This document shows, piece after piece, positions 15,895 to 26,287 of a stretch of 64,000 nt of DNA. The stretch covers positions 62,001 through 126,000 of the forward strand of contig NZ_JAAOZT010000009.1 in assembly GCF_011947285.1 (NCBI RefSeq), written 5' to 3'. Numbering within the stretch: the stretch's first letter is position 1; the number at the start of each line of letters is the position of its first letter. Source of the DNA: Glaciimonas immobilis (GTDB lineage: Bacteria; Pseudomonadota; Gammaproteobacteria; Burkholderiales; Burkholderiaceae_D). The translations under genes were made by a program, and so were the position numbers. Below the pieces are notes generated by a model. It saw nothing but the letters and a program-made list of their open reading frames with translations, did not search any database and was not told where the DNA came from.

Positions 15895-16479
15895 ACGAAT
15901 TAATTTCCTGGTTAGTTTGCTGGTCACTGTTACTTGTGGATTGCGGTTTCAGTTTCAAGGCGCCCCGCTTTACGGCCGCTGCAATGTGAAAACAGATAAA
16001 TCGATAACGGTTGTATCAATATGCCGACAACCATTCCCGGTGGCAACAAAGCCAATATCTGCGACGCAGCGCCGCCTTGAGGTTGCATTTTAACTTGCTC
16101 CGGCGTTACCGTCGGCACGCTCGTATTGCCATATTGTTTTAGCAAACAGGTTGCGCCAACGCGGGCGGCTGGACAACAGTGGCGCGGAAATCACGTTGAA
16201 GGGTTGCGCTATTGCCGCTATGCCGGTTACGCTGGAGGGGGTGCTGATCGCCTATAATTTGCTCGAGCCGACAATGTCGGTCGTCGGCTTGTGCACCTGG
16301 TTGGCACGGTTGCGGGGCGACTGAAGGCGAGCGCAACCGTTAGGACGCTTTGACATATAGTGTGTCCTTTATGCCTTTCGGGTGAACCGATTATACTGAC
16401 GGATACTTTTTGCCAACCAACCTTTTGCTAAAATTCACCCTGCGATGTTTACTTGTTTTGCAGTAAAGTCATATAGTTC
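15895..16479. other. Gene-poor region with a possible decayed membrane-protein gene
   Basis: No intact gene is supported. On the minus strand 15930-16145 opens at TTG and ends with a hydrophobic helix (ILALLPPGMVVGILIQPLSI). On the plus strand 16140-16323 is open and ends VGLCTWLARLRGD. Both look transporter-like but neither has a good start or ribosome site. One may be a remnant and the other its shadow. Confidence 0.3.
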
Positions 16480-17250
16480 ATGAAACCGATTGCCCCCGGC
16501 ACCGTCATTTTTCATCGCTATCGCGGATATGGCGTCATCGTTTCGGTCAATTTACTGACTGGGTGGATTTCTGCGCGCTTCGGCAGCGAGATCCGCACCC
16601 TCGACTTAAGTCTATCCTCGGATGACATACAACATGCCGACGGCGATCCGATACTCTTTCGCCACGCGCCACCAGATCGCATGCCGCATGGACGCCTGAT
16701 GGCGATGGTTCGCAAGTTGCATAGCGCGGGCTACGAGCGTTTATATTTATATAGCTGGCCTAAACCTTCCGGTATGCATTGGCGCTGGCATTTATTCTGC
16801 GGGCGCCATAATTGGCTGGAACGACCACGCCGCGAAGGATGGTATGGATCGGGTGCGGATTACAATTTTAATCCGATTCTTGGATGGGGCGACAATCCTG
16901 GTGCGTCGGCGGACGAGCTGGCTAGTGCGCTGGCGCAATTCGATCCGCACGGTTTTGCGCAAGCGCTCGGTCGCGATGAGGACCATACGCGCTGGTTTGC
17001 GGAGGTTTGCGATGCGCTCCTGCCGGATTACGCTTTTAGTTTGGCGTGGAACGTCAACGGAACCGGCAATCATGCGGCTAAGGCGGCATCCATGCCCGCC
17101 AGTTTGCCCGTGATTGCCGTGAGGAGCGGCGTGCCAGAATATAGTGGACCGCCATTGCCGTGGCCACCAGGATGGGCGCGGCTGTGGCCCGGTGCGAATC
17201 GGGCAGTGCCGCCGTCCAATATCATTACACTCACCAGAGTCGCCGATTAG
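16480..17250 (+). CDS. Conserved-looking hypothetical protein
   Basis: This 256-residue protein, starting MKPIAPGTVIFHRYRGYGVI, is rich in Trp and Pro and has no membrane segment. It contains WRWHLFCGRHNWLERPRREG, WYGSGADYNFNPILGWGDNP and a C-terminal PPLPWPPGWARLWPG. The first 40 residues resemble a small beta domain like CarD/Tudor-type openings (TVIFHRYRGYGVIVSV), but I cannot confirm this. I do not recognise the family. It stands alone, downstream of an AT-rich region. Confidence 0.65.
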   Translation: MKPIAPGTVIFHRYRGYGVIVSVNLLTGWISARFGSEIRTLDLSLSSDDIQHADGDPILFRHAPPDRMPHGRLMAMVRKLHSAGYERLYLYSWPKPSGMHWRWHLFCGRHNWLERPRREGWYGSGADYNFNPILGWGDNPGASADELASALAQFDPHGFAQALGRDEDHTRWFAEVCDALLPDYAFSLAWNVNGTGNHAAKAASMPASLPVIAVRSGVPEYSGPPLPWPPGWARLWPGANRAVPPSNIITLTRVAD

Positions 17251-17412
17251 TTCGTAGTTCGGCGCTCAAAAACGCCCACGAACGAGTGAAGTGCTTAAAC
17301 TGAGCAATTGAAGGGCTGAAGCGGTAGCAAGCTGTCTACGAAGCTGGCTACTAATGAGATAGCCGCCAAAAATACGCCCGGTGAAACACGATCAGTCGAA
17401 CGTCTAGTCCCG

Positions 17413-18414
17413 TTATCTAGCTCCTTTGCTTGCCAGCACGCTTGGATTCAATATGTTCTTGGGCGTCCCGTTTGCAAAATCCGCAACATTTTGTAACGCA
17501 GTACTGAAATATAGCTCATAGCCGTCTTTTTCTACATATCCCAAATGCGGAGAAGCAATCACATTGTCCATCTTTAACAATGGGCTGTCCGGCTTCAATG
17601 GCTCCGATTCAAAGACATCCAATGCCGCGAAGCCTGGCCGACCTCGTTGCAGCGCTGGCAATAGCGCATCGGTCGCCACTAGTTCAGCACGACTGGTATT
17701 TACAAAAATTGCGGTCGGCTTCATCAGCGCCAAATCTTCACCTGTCACTATTGCCCGGGTAGCCTCATTTAAACGCAGATGAAGCGACAAAACGTCGGCT
17801 TCAGAAAAGAACTGCTCTTTGGTGTCGGCGACCAGATAACCGTCTTTAAGCGCCTGGGCACGGCTGGCGTCCCGCCCCCAAATCATTACACGCATACCAA
17901 ATGCTTTACCGTAACCCGCGACCATGCGGCCTATCTTGCCGTAACCCCACACGCCCAGTGTGCGCCCTTTGAGCGCGATACCAAGACCATTAAAGTTGGC
18001 CTGCGAAGAAACGGTTTGCCAAAGTCCTTGTTGTAAATTATGCACGTATTGGGGGATTCGACGTGCTGCTGCCATAATCAGCGCCCAGGTTAATTCGGCG
18101 GGTGCAGTTGGATCCCCTGATCCTTCAGCGATCGCAATATTCAATGCTGTTGCTGCCTCAACGTCAACGTGAGTACTTACTTTTCCTGTTTGGGATATCA
18201 ATTGCAAGCGTGGCAATTTTTGCAATAACACCTTAGAAAGTGCGGTACGTTCACGGATCAAAACCAGCGCATCAAAACTGGCGAGGCGGATCGCTAACTG
18301 TCCGCTTCCCCGCGCGGAACTGGTAAAGATTTTGACCTCGTGGCCCGCCAGTATGGCAATACTATCAAGATGTCGCACCACATCCTGATAGTCGTCGAGT
18401 ATGGCTATTTTCAT
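17413..18414 (-). CDS. D-2-hydroxyacid dehydrogenase family protein
   Basis: This 333-residue protein has the Rossmann motif LGVWGYGKIGRMVAGYGKAF (GxGxxG) near residue 150. The catalytic set is an Arg in FVNTSRAELV, a Glu in FESEPL and a His in ASPHLGYVEKDGYE. Members reduce 2-keto acids with NAD(P)H: lactate, glyoxylate, phosphoglycerate and others. The substrate cannot be read from sequence. ATG at 18414 (MKIAILDDYQDV) fits the family start better than 18471. It is transcribed away from pckG. Confidence 0.87.
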   Translation of the reverse strand: MKIAILDDYQDVVRHLDSIAILAGHEVKIFTSSARGSGQLAIRLASFDALVLIRERTALSKVLLQKLPRLQLISQTGKVSTHVDVEAATALNIAIAEGSGDPTAPAELTWALIMAAARRIPQYVHNLQQGLWQTVSSQANFNGLGIALKGRTLGVWGYGKIGRMVAGYGKAFGMRVMIWGRDASRAQALKDGYLVADTKEQFFSEADVLSLHLRLNEATRAIVTGEDLALMKPTAIFVNTSRAELVATDALLPALQRGRPGFAALDVFESEPLKPDSPLLKMDNVIASPHLGYVEKDGYELYFSTALQNVADFANGTPKNILNPSVLASKGAR

Positions 18415-18803
18415 AATAATTTCCGTGTGGAATGTCATGTTGGGTGGTGGAGTGTCACAGTCTCGTAACAAAGCAACAGCAATCGCAATTCTGCAAATAC
18501 CTTACTACAATAGTTGGTCATTTTTACTACAAAACGAGTGTACAATTAATTCAGACTCTCCAGAAAAGCCTGATTAGTACGCTAAAAAATACATCAATAT
18601 ACGTCATTGTTTTTTAAAAGTGCGCCTGTCGGGCATCGCAAAAGATAGACGTTGTTCATTTTTGTCCAATATCAATCGCGTATTTTCATCGTTAAATGGT
18701 AACAGCCCTCTACAAACAAATTCTTGCCTTCCGGATGCCGCGAATCTATCGCGATCCGCCAGGCATTAACCAGACATAACAAATATATTTAGGAGGTAGC
18801 TTT
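18415..18803. other. Divergent promoter region of the dehydrogenase and pckG
   Basis: AT-rich, no gene supported. It ends in the strong pckG ribosome site AGGAGG, seven bases before ATG. The 370-base leader suggests a regulated pckG promoter, but I see no clear operator. Confidence 0.4.
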
Positions 18804-20675
18804 ATGAATCATCCGGACCGCTCTCATGTCGCTCAGATTTTACGCGGGCCCAGCGCCGATGCGCCAGCTTACGTTAAACAACAAAAGTTAATTAATTGGG
18901 TTAACCAAATAGCGGCCCTGACCAGACCGGACCATATTCACTGGTGCGATGGCTCTTCGGAAGAATACGATCAACTGTGCGCTGAGATGGTAGCAGCTGG
19001 CACGATGAAAAAGTTGAATCCGGCCAAGCGTCCAAATAGCTATCTGGCATGTTCCGATCCGTCGGATGTGGCGCGCGTAGAAGATCGCACTTTTATTTGT
19101 TCCGCGCAAAAAGAAGACGCCGGTCCGACCAACAACTGGACCGAGCCTGCTGCAATGCGCGCTACGCTAAATGATTTGTTCGATGGTTGCATGCAAGGGC
19201 GCACCATGTATGTGGTGCCGTTCTCCATGGGACCGCTGGGCTCTGATATTGCCCACATTGGCGTTGAGCTTTCGGACTCGCCGTACGTAGCGGTCAACAT
19301 GCGCATCATGACCCGCATGGGCAGGGCAGTCTATGAAGTGCTGGGTACGGACGGCGATTTTGTGCCATGCGTGCATTCGGTCGGCGCACCGTTGCAAGCC
19401 GGTCAAAAAGACGTGGCGTGGCCATGTAATCCCACCAAATATATCGTCCATTATCCAGAAACGCATGAAATCTGGTCGTTTGGATCGGGTTATGGCGGCA
19501 ACGCATTGCTTGGCAAAAAATGTTTTGCGCTGCGCATCGCCTCTACTATGGGTCGCGATGGTGGATGGCTGGCCGAACACATGCTGATTCTGGGCGTGGA
19601 ATCGCCTGTCGGTAAAAAGCATTATGTCGCCGCTGCGTTCCCTTCGGCCTGCGGTAAAACCAACTTCGCCATGCTGATTCCACCGGTCGGTTTTGAAGGC
19701 TGGAAAGTAACTACCATCGGCGACGATATCGCCTGGATCAAACCGGGTGCGGACGGTCGTTTATATGCCATCAATCCTGAAGCCGGTTATTTTGGCGTAG
19801 CCCCCGGCACCAATGAAAAGACCAACTACAATTGCATGGCCTCCATGCGCGACAATACTATCTTCACCAATGTTGCATTGACTGATGACGGCGATGTCTG
19901 GTGGGAAGGCATGACCAAGGAAGCCCCCGCGCATCTGATCGACTGGCAAGGCAAGGACTGGACGCCTGCTAGCGCTAAAGAAACCGGTGCCAAGGCAGCA
20001 CATCCCAATGCCCGCTTCACGGTCGCAGCAACCCAAAATCCGGTGATCGATGCTGCATGGGACGATCCTGCCGGTGTGCCGATTTCTGCTTTCATCTTCG
20101 GCGGACGTCGTTCAACGACCGTGCCGCTCGTCACTGAAGCCCGCAATTGGGTTGAAGGCGTGTATATGGCTGCTACCATGGGCTCGGAGACTACGGCGGC
20201 CGCAGTCGGGCAACAAGGTGTCGTGCGCCGCGATCCGTTTGCGATGTTGCCGTTCATAGGTTACAACATGAGCGATTATTTCCAGCATTGGCTGAATATG
20301 GGTCGCAAGATCGCTGCTTCTCCCGCTGAAATGCCTAAAATTTTCTGCGTCAACTGGTTCCGTACCGATGCCGAAGGCAAGTTTGTCTGGCCAGGCTTTG
20401 GCGACAATATGCGCGTGCTGAAATGGATGCTGGACCGCCTGGAAAATAAAGCCGGTGGCCTCGAACACCTCTTCGGTACCACTCCCCGCTACAGCGATCT
20501 GCAATGGGATGGGCTGGCGTTGAGCGAACAACAGTTCGATCAGATTACGTCGATAGATAAAGCTGCATGGCGGGAAGAAACTGCGCTGCATACTGAGTTG
20601 TTCGAGAAGCTAAAATACCATTTGCCGCGGGAGCTGGAAGAAGTCAAAGCTGCGCTGGAAAAGCGCCTGACTTAA
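18804..20675 (+). CDS. pckG: Phosphoenolpyruvate carboxykinase (GTP)
   Basis: This 623-residue cytosolic enzyme converts oxaloacetate and GTP to phosphoenolpyruvate, the first step of gluconeogenesis. It matches the GTP-dependent class in length and motifs: [21 protein letters not shown]-loop [12 protein letters not shown] at residues 280-291 with K285 and the mobile Cys C283, the metal region [10 protein letters not shown], and [11 protein letters not shown]. Acid-growing betaproteobacteria use it when living on organic acids, in line with putA and the gluconate genes nearby. Two hairpins follow it. Confidence 0.97.
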   Translation: MNHPDRSHVAQILRGPSADAPAYVKQQKLINWVNQIAALTRPDHIHWCDGSSEEYDQLCAEMVAAGTMKKLNPAKRPNSYLACSDPSDVARVEDRTFICSAQKEDAGPTNNWTEPAAMRATLNDLFDGCMQGRTMYVVPFSMGPLGSDIAHIGVELSDSPYVAVNMRIMTRMGRAVYEVLGTDGDFVPCVHSVGAPLQAGQKDVAWPCNPTKYIVHYPETHEIWSFGSGYGGNALLGKKCFALRIASTMGRDGGWLAEHMLILGVESPVGKKHYVAAAFPSACGKTNFAMLIPPVGFEGWKVTTIGDDIAWIKPGADGRLYAINPEAGYFGVAPGTNEKTNYNCMASMRDNTIFTNVALTDDGDVWWEGMTKEAPAHLIDWQGKDWTPASAKETGAKAAHPNARFTVAATQNPVIDAAWDDPAGVPISAFIFGGRRSTTVPLVTEARNWVEGVYMAATMGSETTAAAVGQQGVVRRDPFAMLPFIGYNMSDYFQHWLNMGRKIAASPAEMPKIFCVNWFRTDAEGKFVWPGFGDNMRVLKWMLDRLENKAGGLEHLFGTTPRYSDLQWDGLALSEQQFDQITSIDKAAWREETALHTELFEKLKYHLPRELEEVKAALEKRLT

Positions 20676-20711
20676 TCATTGTCCGGAATCACATTTAGAC
20701 AGATAGCAGTG

Positions 20712-20743
20712 AAAGCGTAACTCTCAGGAGTTGCGCTTTTTTT
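20712..20743 (+). terminator. pckG terminator
   Basis: AAAGCGTAACTC and GAGTTGCGCTTT pair around TCAG with one internal mismatch, followed by a T run. Confidence 0.75.
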
Positions 20744-20763
20744 GTTGACGACCTGCCAAAAAA

Positions 20764-20791
20764 AACCCACCTGCGCGTTAGCGGGTGGGTT
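20764..20791. terminator. Second hairpin downstream of pckG
   Basis: AACCCACC pairs with GGTGGGTT around a 12-base loop. An A run precedes it, so on the minus strand it may terminate the DUF2798 unit. The rest of 20676-20986 is gene-free and contains a CTATCAAAAAC repeat near 20936-20965. Confidence 0.5.
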
Positions 20792-20986
20792 GAATCCGCC
20801 CGGGGAGGGCAGAGGAGACATTCGATGCGGTTCTGATACGGGCAGCTAGTGAAGCGAACGCATAACTGGTTTCTACAACAACTAGTTGCGCTGATCTGAA
20901 GGGGATCAGATTTATCGTGCTGTTATCAATAAATCTATCAAAAACTCTATCAAAAACGAATTTATGAAAAACAAATTTGCCAAAAA

Positions 20987-21307
20987 CTAAACAATCGACT
21001 GTGGAGAAATATGTGCCGCTAGCCTACGCAATGGCGAATGTAGTAAATACATAATAGGAAACACAATCGGCCACAAGGTGAGCCAACTTTCGACCCACGT
21101 GCGAAAAAAATGTGCGTCGATCTGGTGCCATATGATGGGCATCAAAGCTGTTGTCATACTGGTGACTACCCCTGAGAGAACAAAAGAAGGCAGCATTGAA
21201 GCCAGACTACGGGACTTCCGCCATATTTTATTACCAACCTCTGTTGATGTTCGCATATTCGTCATGGCAGTGCGTTGATCTTGATCAGTGTTTAAATAAA
21301 GACGCAT
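20987..21307 (-). CDS. DUF2798-family small membrane protein
   Basis: This 106-residue protein has two hydrophobic segments (SFVLSGVVTSMTTALMPIIW and SWLTLWPIVFPIMYLL) ending in SPLRRLAAHI. That matches the two-helix DUF2798 pattern (final WP-x-x-FP-x-x-x-x-x-x-P-x-x-RR). The start at 21307 is well supported by GGAGG five bases upstream; an internal ATG at 21265 has none. The function of the family is unknown. It is the second gene of a two-gene operon, 12 bases after the gene at 21320. Confidence 0.65.
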   Translation of the reverse strand: MRLYLNTDQDQRTAMTNMRTSTEVGNKIWRKSRSLASMLPSFVLSGVVTSMTTALMPIIWHQIDAHFFRTWVESWLTLWPIVFPIMYLLHSPLRRLAAHISPQSIV

Positions 21308-21319
21308 TTCACCTCCAAC

Positions 21320-21640
21320 CTAATTGCTACTTGCCAGCAAACGCAATTCTGCGGCCAAACTTGGTTGACTACCGACCTCATCATTTGCCATACGTCGCGC
21401 CATCTTTCGGCCCTTGGCATTATTTTCCGCCAAACGACGTTCCCGTGATTTGCGGGGCTTTATTATCAGTAATGTAGCGCGAAAAATTCCGCGAAGTAAG
21501 GGCTTGAAGTACATGCCCAAGACGATGGCAAGGCAAAAAGCCAATGACGGCCAAATGACCCCGCGTGCAGAAGCGGCGATGTGACGCAGTGTTGAGGCAT
21601 CAAACAAATTGGCGAAAAGGGTAAAGAAATCGAAAGACAT
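21320..21640 (-). CDS. Hypothetical one-helix membrane protein
   Basis: This 106-residue protein from ATG 21640 has one clear membrane segment (GVIWPSLAFCLAIVLGMYFK). A very basic cytoplasmic stretch follows (KPRKSRERRLAENNAKGRKM). I do not recognise it. It precedes the DUF2798 gene by 12 bases, so the two probably form an operon and may interact in the membrane. An upstream start at 21676 exists but is less likely. Confidence 0.5.
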   Translation of the reverse strand: MSFDFFTLFANLFDASTLRHIAASARGVIWPSLAFCLAIVLGMYFKPLLRGIFRATLLIIKPRKSRERRLAENNAKGRKMARRMANDEVGSQPSLAAELRLLASSN

Positions 21641-22006
21641 GATATGCGGCTTACGTATAATATTGAACTTGTGCAATGCAGTATATTACTGCGCATTAAT
21701 ACGAGCCAATCCTTAATCTGGATATCTGTTATACCTTTCTTGTATACCTTTTGGCGTGTAGGTGGCTGTTTTATAGATACGCAAGGAAAGAGGACTTTTA
21801 AAGGCTTGCATAGCGCACCATTAGCGCTGCCCTATCAAACTTGCTGCGTTGCAATATAGATTATTTGAATATGTCTTTATCGGTTTCAACGAGAGAGGGA
21901 TAAAATCGGGAAGCACGAAGCTTGCCCTCCTATCTCCGCATATATCTCTTATTTGGCTGTAACCCGTTTATGATTACCCTGTCCAACAATTTACTATGGC
22001 CCGAAC
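21641..22006. other. Divergent intergenic region, no gene seen
   Basis: AT-rich DNA between the two-gene membrane operon and a LysR gene. Short frames here lack ribosome sites. I see no clear repeat or hairpin. Confidence 0.4.
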
Positions 22007-22969
22007 ATGAGTTTTCTAACGCTTGACTTAAACTTACTGCGCGTGTTCGACGCAATAATGACCGAGCAAAATCTCACGCGGGCCGCGAGCAGACTGGCGA
22101 TGACACAGCCTGCTGTCTCCAACGCTTTAAAGCGTTTGCGCTACTCGCTCAACGACGAGCTGCTGATCCGCACCGCGCACGGGGTCAAACCCAGCCAGTA
22201 CGCTGAAGAACTGTGGCCGTCGGTGCGAAGGGCGCTGGCGGATCTGGAAACCGCTATCACACCGGAAACGTTTGATGTGTCACGTGCGCATACGACCTTC
22301 CAGCTCGCAATGGCAGATGCGACGGCTGCACTCTGGCTACCATCGCTGGTGCGTACTATTGAGCAGGAAGCCCCTCAACTGAATATCAGAATGGTGCCGC
22401 TCACCACCCGCGATCCGCGACAGATGCTGCTACGCGGCGACGTCGATCTGGCGGTTGGCTTTTTTCCCGGCGTCACGGCCCAGCTGGCCGGTAGCCAGAC
22501 CACGTCGGCCTCACCGGTGCATCATGAGCGCTTGTACACGGGTGAGTACGTTTGTGTCATGCGCAAGGACCATCCGCTGGCGCAAATGCCGCTTACTCTC
22601 GATAGTTATTGCGAGGCGCATCACTTATTGGTCAGCTTTTCCGGGCGCGCTCACGGACTGATTGAAGAAATACTTCTGACGATGAATCGCAAGCGGCGCA
22701 TTTTACTGACTGTTAATCAATTTTTCACTGCCGGAAAAGTGGTTGCCAGCTCGGATCTTGTGACCGTATTGCCGCGCCATCTGATCGGTGCAACCGGTAT
22801 GACCGATGTGCTGGTTGCACGCGAGCTGCCGTTTACCACGCCGGCGGTTGATGTAGATATGCTGTGGCATGAGCGCGACGTGCGTAACCCGGCCCACAAA
22901 TGGTTGCGCGCGCATCTTGCCGCGACAGCGCATGCAAAGTTTACGCAGGAAATTATCGGGAAGCATTAA
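22007..22969 (+). CDS. LysR-family regulator of the NodD/NahR branch
   Basis: This 320-residue protein begins LDLNLLRVFDAIMTEQNLTR, then AASRLAMTQPAVSNALKRLR. This is the HTH start typical of the NodD/NahR/SyrM branch rather than the CrgA branch. The effector domain has PRQMLLRGDVDLAVGFFPG and a C-terminal VDMLWHERDVRNPAHKWLR, also typical of that branch. Members answer to aromatic or organic acid ligands. No obvious target lies next to it, apart from the convergent gluconate kinase gene. Confidence 0.87.
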   Translation: MSFLTLDLNLLRVFDAIMTEQNLTRAASRLAMTQPAVSNALKRLRYSLNDELLIRTAHGVKPSQYAEELWPSVRRALADLETAITPETFDVSRAHTTFQLAMADATAALWLPSLVRTIEQEAPQLNIRMVPLTTRDPRQMLLRGDVDLAVGFFPGVTAQLAGSQTTSASPVHHERLYTGEYVCVMRKDHPLAQMPLTLDSYCEAHHLLVSFSGRAHGLIEEILLTMNRKRRILLTVNQFFTAGKVVASSDLVTVLPRHLIGATGMTDVLVARELPFTTPAVDVDMLWHERDVRNPAHKWLRAHLAATAHAKFTQEIIGKH

Positions 22970-23027
22970 GTCATCGTTAAGCCATTTCAGGACAGACCTT
23001 GTTAAACCTTCGCCCTGAGGGTAACGG

Positions 23028-24623
23028 TTACTGCCGTTGAAACGCCGCTAACGCGCGATATTGTTGTGCTAACTGCACCGGAATCGCCGCATAGATCGGC
23101 CACAGTTTTTTATAAATTGCTACGTTGACGGGGTTCGGCTGATGATGATGCGTCGATCCGACCATGTCGGCAATTGCTTCGAGCGAAGAAATTCGCCCTA
23201 GCGCCAGCAAACCCAATACCGCCGCCCCCAGACAAGATGACTCGACGCTTTCTGGCACTACTACTTCACGATCAAAAATATCTGCCATCATTTGTCGCCA
23301 TAAGGCCGAGCGCGCAAACCCGCCCGTTGCCATGATGCGTTGCGTTGGTCCTATCAACTCTTCGACCGCCGGGAGGATACTGTAAAGGCTAAAAATAACT
23401 CCCTCCAGGGCTGCCCGTATCATCTGCGGCTTACCGTGATGCATCGCTAATCCGAAGAACGATCCGCGTGCGTCGGCATTCCATAACGGTGCTCGCTCAC
23501 CCGCCAGATAGGGATGAAATAGCAGGCCATCAGCACCCGCGCCGACTTGTGCTGCAATGTCCATCAACGCATCATAAGGATCGCGATCGGCCTGCACGGC
23601 ATCGGCCGCTTCTTTGGTTGCCAGCTCGTCGCGCAGCCAGCGTAAAACGCTGCCACCATTGTTAATCGGGCCACCAACCACCCAATGGTGTGCGGTCAGT
23701 GCGTAACAAAAAGTGCGTCCTGCCGGATCGGTGAGCGGGCGATTGACCACCGTGCGCATTGCGCCGGATGTGCCAATCGTAACGGCAACTTGCCCCGCTG
23801 CAATCGCGTTCACTCCAAGATTGGATAGCACGCCATCATTGGCACCGAGGATAAAGGGCGTACTCAGCAACAACCCGAGTTGCTGCGCTAACGCAGGGGA
23901 GAGTCCATCGATCTGATACGTGGTCGGTACCAATTGCGAGAGTTGGGCCGGCACGATACCGAGTAATTCGAGGGCTTCTTGATCCCAGTCCATCTCCAGC
24001 AGGTTAAACAGTCCGGTGGCAGAAGCAATCGAGTGATCGACCAGCCAGACGCCGAACATACGGTGAAACACGTACTCCTTGATACCGACAAAACGCGCAC
24101 TGGCAGCAAATATAGCTGGCTGGTCGTGCCGCAACCACATCAGCTTGCAAAGAGGCGACATGGGATGAATCGGCGTGCCGGTGCGAAGATATATCGCATG
24201 ACCGTTCATCTCATCACGGATTTTGTTGGCCCATTCGCCAGCGCGATTGTCGGCCCAGGTGATACTGTTGGTGAGCGGCTGATTATCTTTGTCCATCGCG
24301 ATCACGCTGTGCATGGCGGCGCTGAAGGACACCAAAGCTACTTGCGCTGGATGCACTTTTGCGCTGCTGATCGCCTTTGCGATAGTGGTCAAGACGGCGG
24401 CGTAAATTTGCTCCGGGTCCTGCTCGGCCATGTCTGCTACCGTGGACAATAACGGATACTCCACCGCAAACTGGCTGACAACCTTACCGGCTAACGTAAA
24501 TAGGACCGCTTTAGTGCTGGTAGTGCCGATATCTACACCGAGCATATAGTCTTGCGTTATCGGTTGTAGTACCGGTCCTGCCGCCGGGGCCGGAGCGCCG
24601 GTCGACGATGATTTAAATGACAT
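23028..24623 (-). CDS. gntK: Gluconate kinase of the FGGY family
   Basis: This 531-residue kinase has the FGGY-family opening YMLGVDIGTTSTKAVLFTLA and SFSAAMHSVIAMD. ADNRAG, NDGVLSNLGVNAIAAGQVAV and the C-terminal IMATGGFARSALWRQMMADI complete the signature. The pattern is closest to Bacillus-type gluconate kinases, which phosphorylate gluconate to 6-phosphogluconate. ATG at 24623 has GAGGA upstream. It is divergent from a LacI-type regulator, as in gnt loci. No gluconate permease is seen here, so the substrate is inferred; xylulose or another sugar acid is possible. Confidence 0.8.
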   Translation of the reverse strand: MSFKSSSTGAPAPAAGPVLQPITQDYMLGVDIGTTSTKAVLFTLAGKVVSQFAVEYPLLSTVADMAEQDPEQIYAAVLTTIAKAISSAKVHPAQVALVSFSAAMHSVIAMDKDNQPLTNSITWADNRAGEWANKIRDEMNGHAIYLRTGTPIHPMSPLCKLMWLRHDQPAIFAASARFVGIKEYVFHRMFGVWLVDHSIASATGLFNLLEMDWDQEALELLGIVPAQLSQLVPTTYQIDGLSPALAQQLGLLLSTPFILGANDGVLSNLGVNAIAAGQVAVTIGTSGAMRTVVNRPLTDPAGRTFCYALTAHHWVVGGPINNGGSVLRWLRDELATKEAADAVQADRDPYDALMDIAAQVGAGADGLLFHPYLAGERAPLWNADARGSFFGLAMHHGKPQMIRAALEGVIFSLYSILPAVEELIGPTQRIMATGGFARSALWRQMMADIFDREVVVPESVESSCLGAAVLGLLALGRISSLEAIADMVGSTHHHQPNPVNVAIYKKLWPIYAAIPVQLAQQYRALAAFQRQ

Positions 24624-24792
24624 ATTTCCTCGCAAGATTTATTTATATTTTTTGCGGCTAAGAACCCATCTACGTCTGCGACAAGCGGGCGCCAGTTAAT
24701 GATAAATAGCGCGCAGAACCTGAGTGATCTTGCGACCATGAGGGTTTTAAGCACTACATGCACAGCTAGCACCGCAGCATTAGATAGTATCC

Positions 24793-24810
24793 GATGGTAA
24801 CGCTAACATC
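24793..24810. promoter_or_regulatory. Likely LacI-type operator
   Basis: GATGGTAACGCTAACATC is an imperfect palindrome centred on CG, in the style of LacI/GntR-family operators. It lies between the kinase and its divergent regulator. A second symmetric element, TTGTTAACA, lies near 24873. Confidence 0.4.
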
Positions 24811-24995
24811 AATCGCCTTTTATCCTGCGCGCGTTGCCTGTTCCTGTAGAATTCCCTACAAAATATGGTGTAATTGTTAACATTTATACTAAAAAAAGCC
24901 ATGGAAAAAGCCCAAAAGCGCGTAATATCGGTTTTTAGTGAGAAACGATTTCACTGACCGACAATCGGCAATTTCACAAAAACCAGACCAAAAAA

Positions 24996-26117
24996 ATGGC
25001 TAAAACAGAGACCCGGATGCCGCGTGCTACCGAAACAAATTACAACGTGAACCCAGCAAAGGTAAACAAACAAGGCGGCGAGGCAGGAATCGCCAGGGTA
25101 ATGGCTCCACGGCGTGGGCGCGCAACCGGCCGGGTAACGATAACGGAGGTGGCAACCGCGGCCAATGTCAGTCCCATGACGGTTTCACGCGCGATAAAAT
25201 CGCCCGAACTTGTGCAGCAAAAACTGCGAGACCGCATTGCGACTGTTATTAAAAAACTGGGTTATGTCCCAAATCAGGCCGCAAGCACGCTAGCGTCGTC
25301 TAAATCTCGGGTGATTGGCGTGGTCGTGCCCTCTTTAACCAATGCGGTCTTTATCGATACCCTCACGGGGATACGCGATTGTCTGGGGAAGGCTGGCTAT
25401 CAATTTTTGATTGGCGAGAGCGGTTATTGCCCAGACAAAGAAAGCGAACTGATAACGACCTACATGGCGCACGCACCAGACGGTTTTTTACTCACAGGAA
25501 TCGAACAGCAAGAGTCCTTGCGCGTGCGACTGGCGACCAATAACGTGCCCGCCGTGCGCATGTACGATCTCAGTAAAAATAGCAATGACCTGACCGTTGG
25601 GTTCTCACAAAAAAAGGCCGGTTACAGCGTCGCCCGACACTTTATTGAGCGCGGCTACAAACGCCCGGCGTTCCTTGCAGCGCAACTTGACCCAAGATCA
25701 ATGAAGCGCAGAGAAGGTTTTAGAAAGGGCCTGATCGAGGCCGGGTTAAATCCTAATCTCGAAGTTTTGTTGGCGGTACCATCGACGATCGAACTAGGCG
25801 CGCACTTGTTGGATCAAATTCTGCACCAGACCCCAAATTGCGACGCTGTATTTTGTTGTAATGACGATCTGGCGCTCGGCGTGCTATTTGAATGTCAGCG
25901 CCGCGGCCTTTCGGTGCCGACGCAAATGGCCATCATCGGCTTTAACGATTTACCATGGGCGGCGCAGGCGAATCCGGCGATTACGACCATCGTCACTCCG
26001 CGCTACGATATTGGATACATCGCAGCCGAACTTCTGCTCAAAACGCTTAAAGGCAGAGCCATAGAAAAATCCCGCATTGATCTGGGTTTTGAGCTGGCGA
26101 TTCGGGGCAGCACTTAA
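24996..26117 (+). CDS. gntR: LacI-family regulator, probably GntR of the gluconate locus
   Basis: This 373-residue protein has a LacI HTH (VTITEVATAANVSPMTVSRA) at residues about 47-67 and the hinge helix NQAASTLASSKSRVIGVVVP. A sugar-binding domain follows with FCCNDDLALG and AIIGFNDLPWA. The match is closest to GntR of the LacI family, which represses gluconate genes until gluconate or 6-phosphogluconate is present. The first 35 residues are basic and low in complexity. ATG at 25101 (MAPRRGRATG) has AGGG upstream and may be the true start. Confidence 0.82.
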   Translation: MAKTETRMPRATETNYNVNPAKVNKQGGEAGIARVMAPRRGRATGRVTITEVATAANVSPMTVSRAIKSPELVQQKLRDRIATVIKKLGYVPNQAASTLASSKSRVIGVVVPSLTNAVFIDTLTGIRDCLGKAGYQFLIGESGYCPDKESELITTYMAHAPDGFLLTGIEQQESLRVRLATNNVPAVRMYDLSKNSNDLTVGFSQKKAGYSVARHFIERGYKRPAFLAAQLDPRSMKRREGFRKGLIEAGLNPNLEVLLAVPSTIELGAHLLDQILHQTPNCDAVFCCNDDLALGVLFECQRRGLSVPTQMAIIGFNDLPWAAQANPAITTIVTPRYDIGYIAAELLLKTLKGRAIEKSRIDLGFELAIRGST

Positions 26118-26139
26118 AAATCTTCTTACCCTACACAAC

Positions 26140-26161
26140 GCCGCCGGCTCAGGCGGCTTTT
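26140..26161 (+). terminator. gntR terminator
   Basis: GCCGCC and GGCGGC form a stem around GGCTCA, followed by a T run. Confidence 0.8.
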
Positions 26162-26287
26162 TCTTTTCAGCACGCCGCACCGTAAGCGTATATTTCAATC
26201 TATTTTGCGATTAGTTGCGCCTTCCCATCCGTACCCTATAAGAATATTTCCCGGGGGATACGCCACTCCAAAAATAGAATCCGCCGC

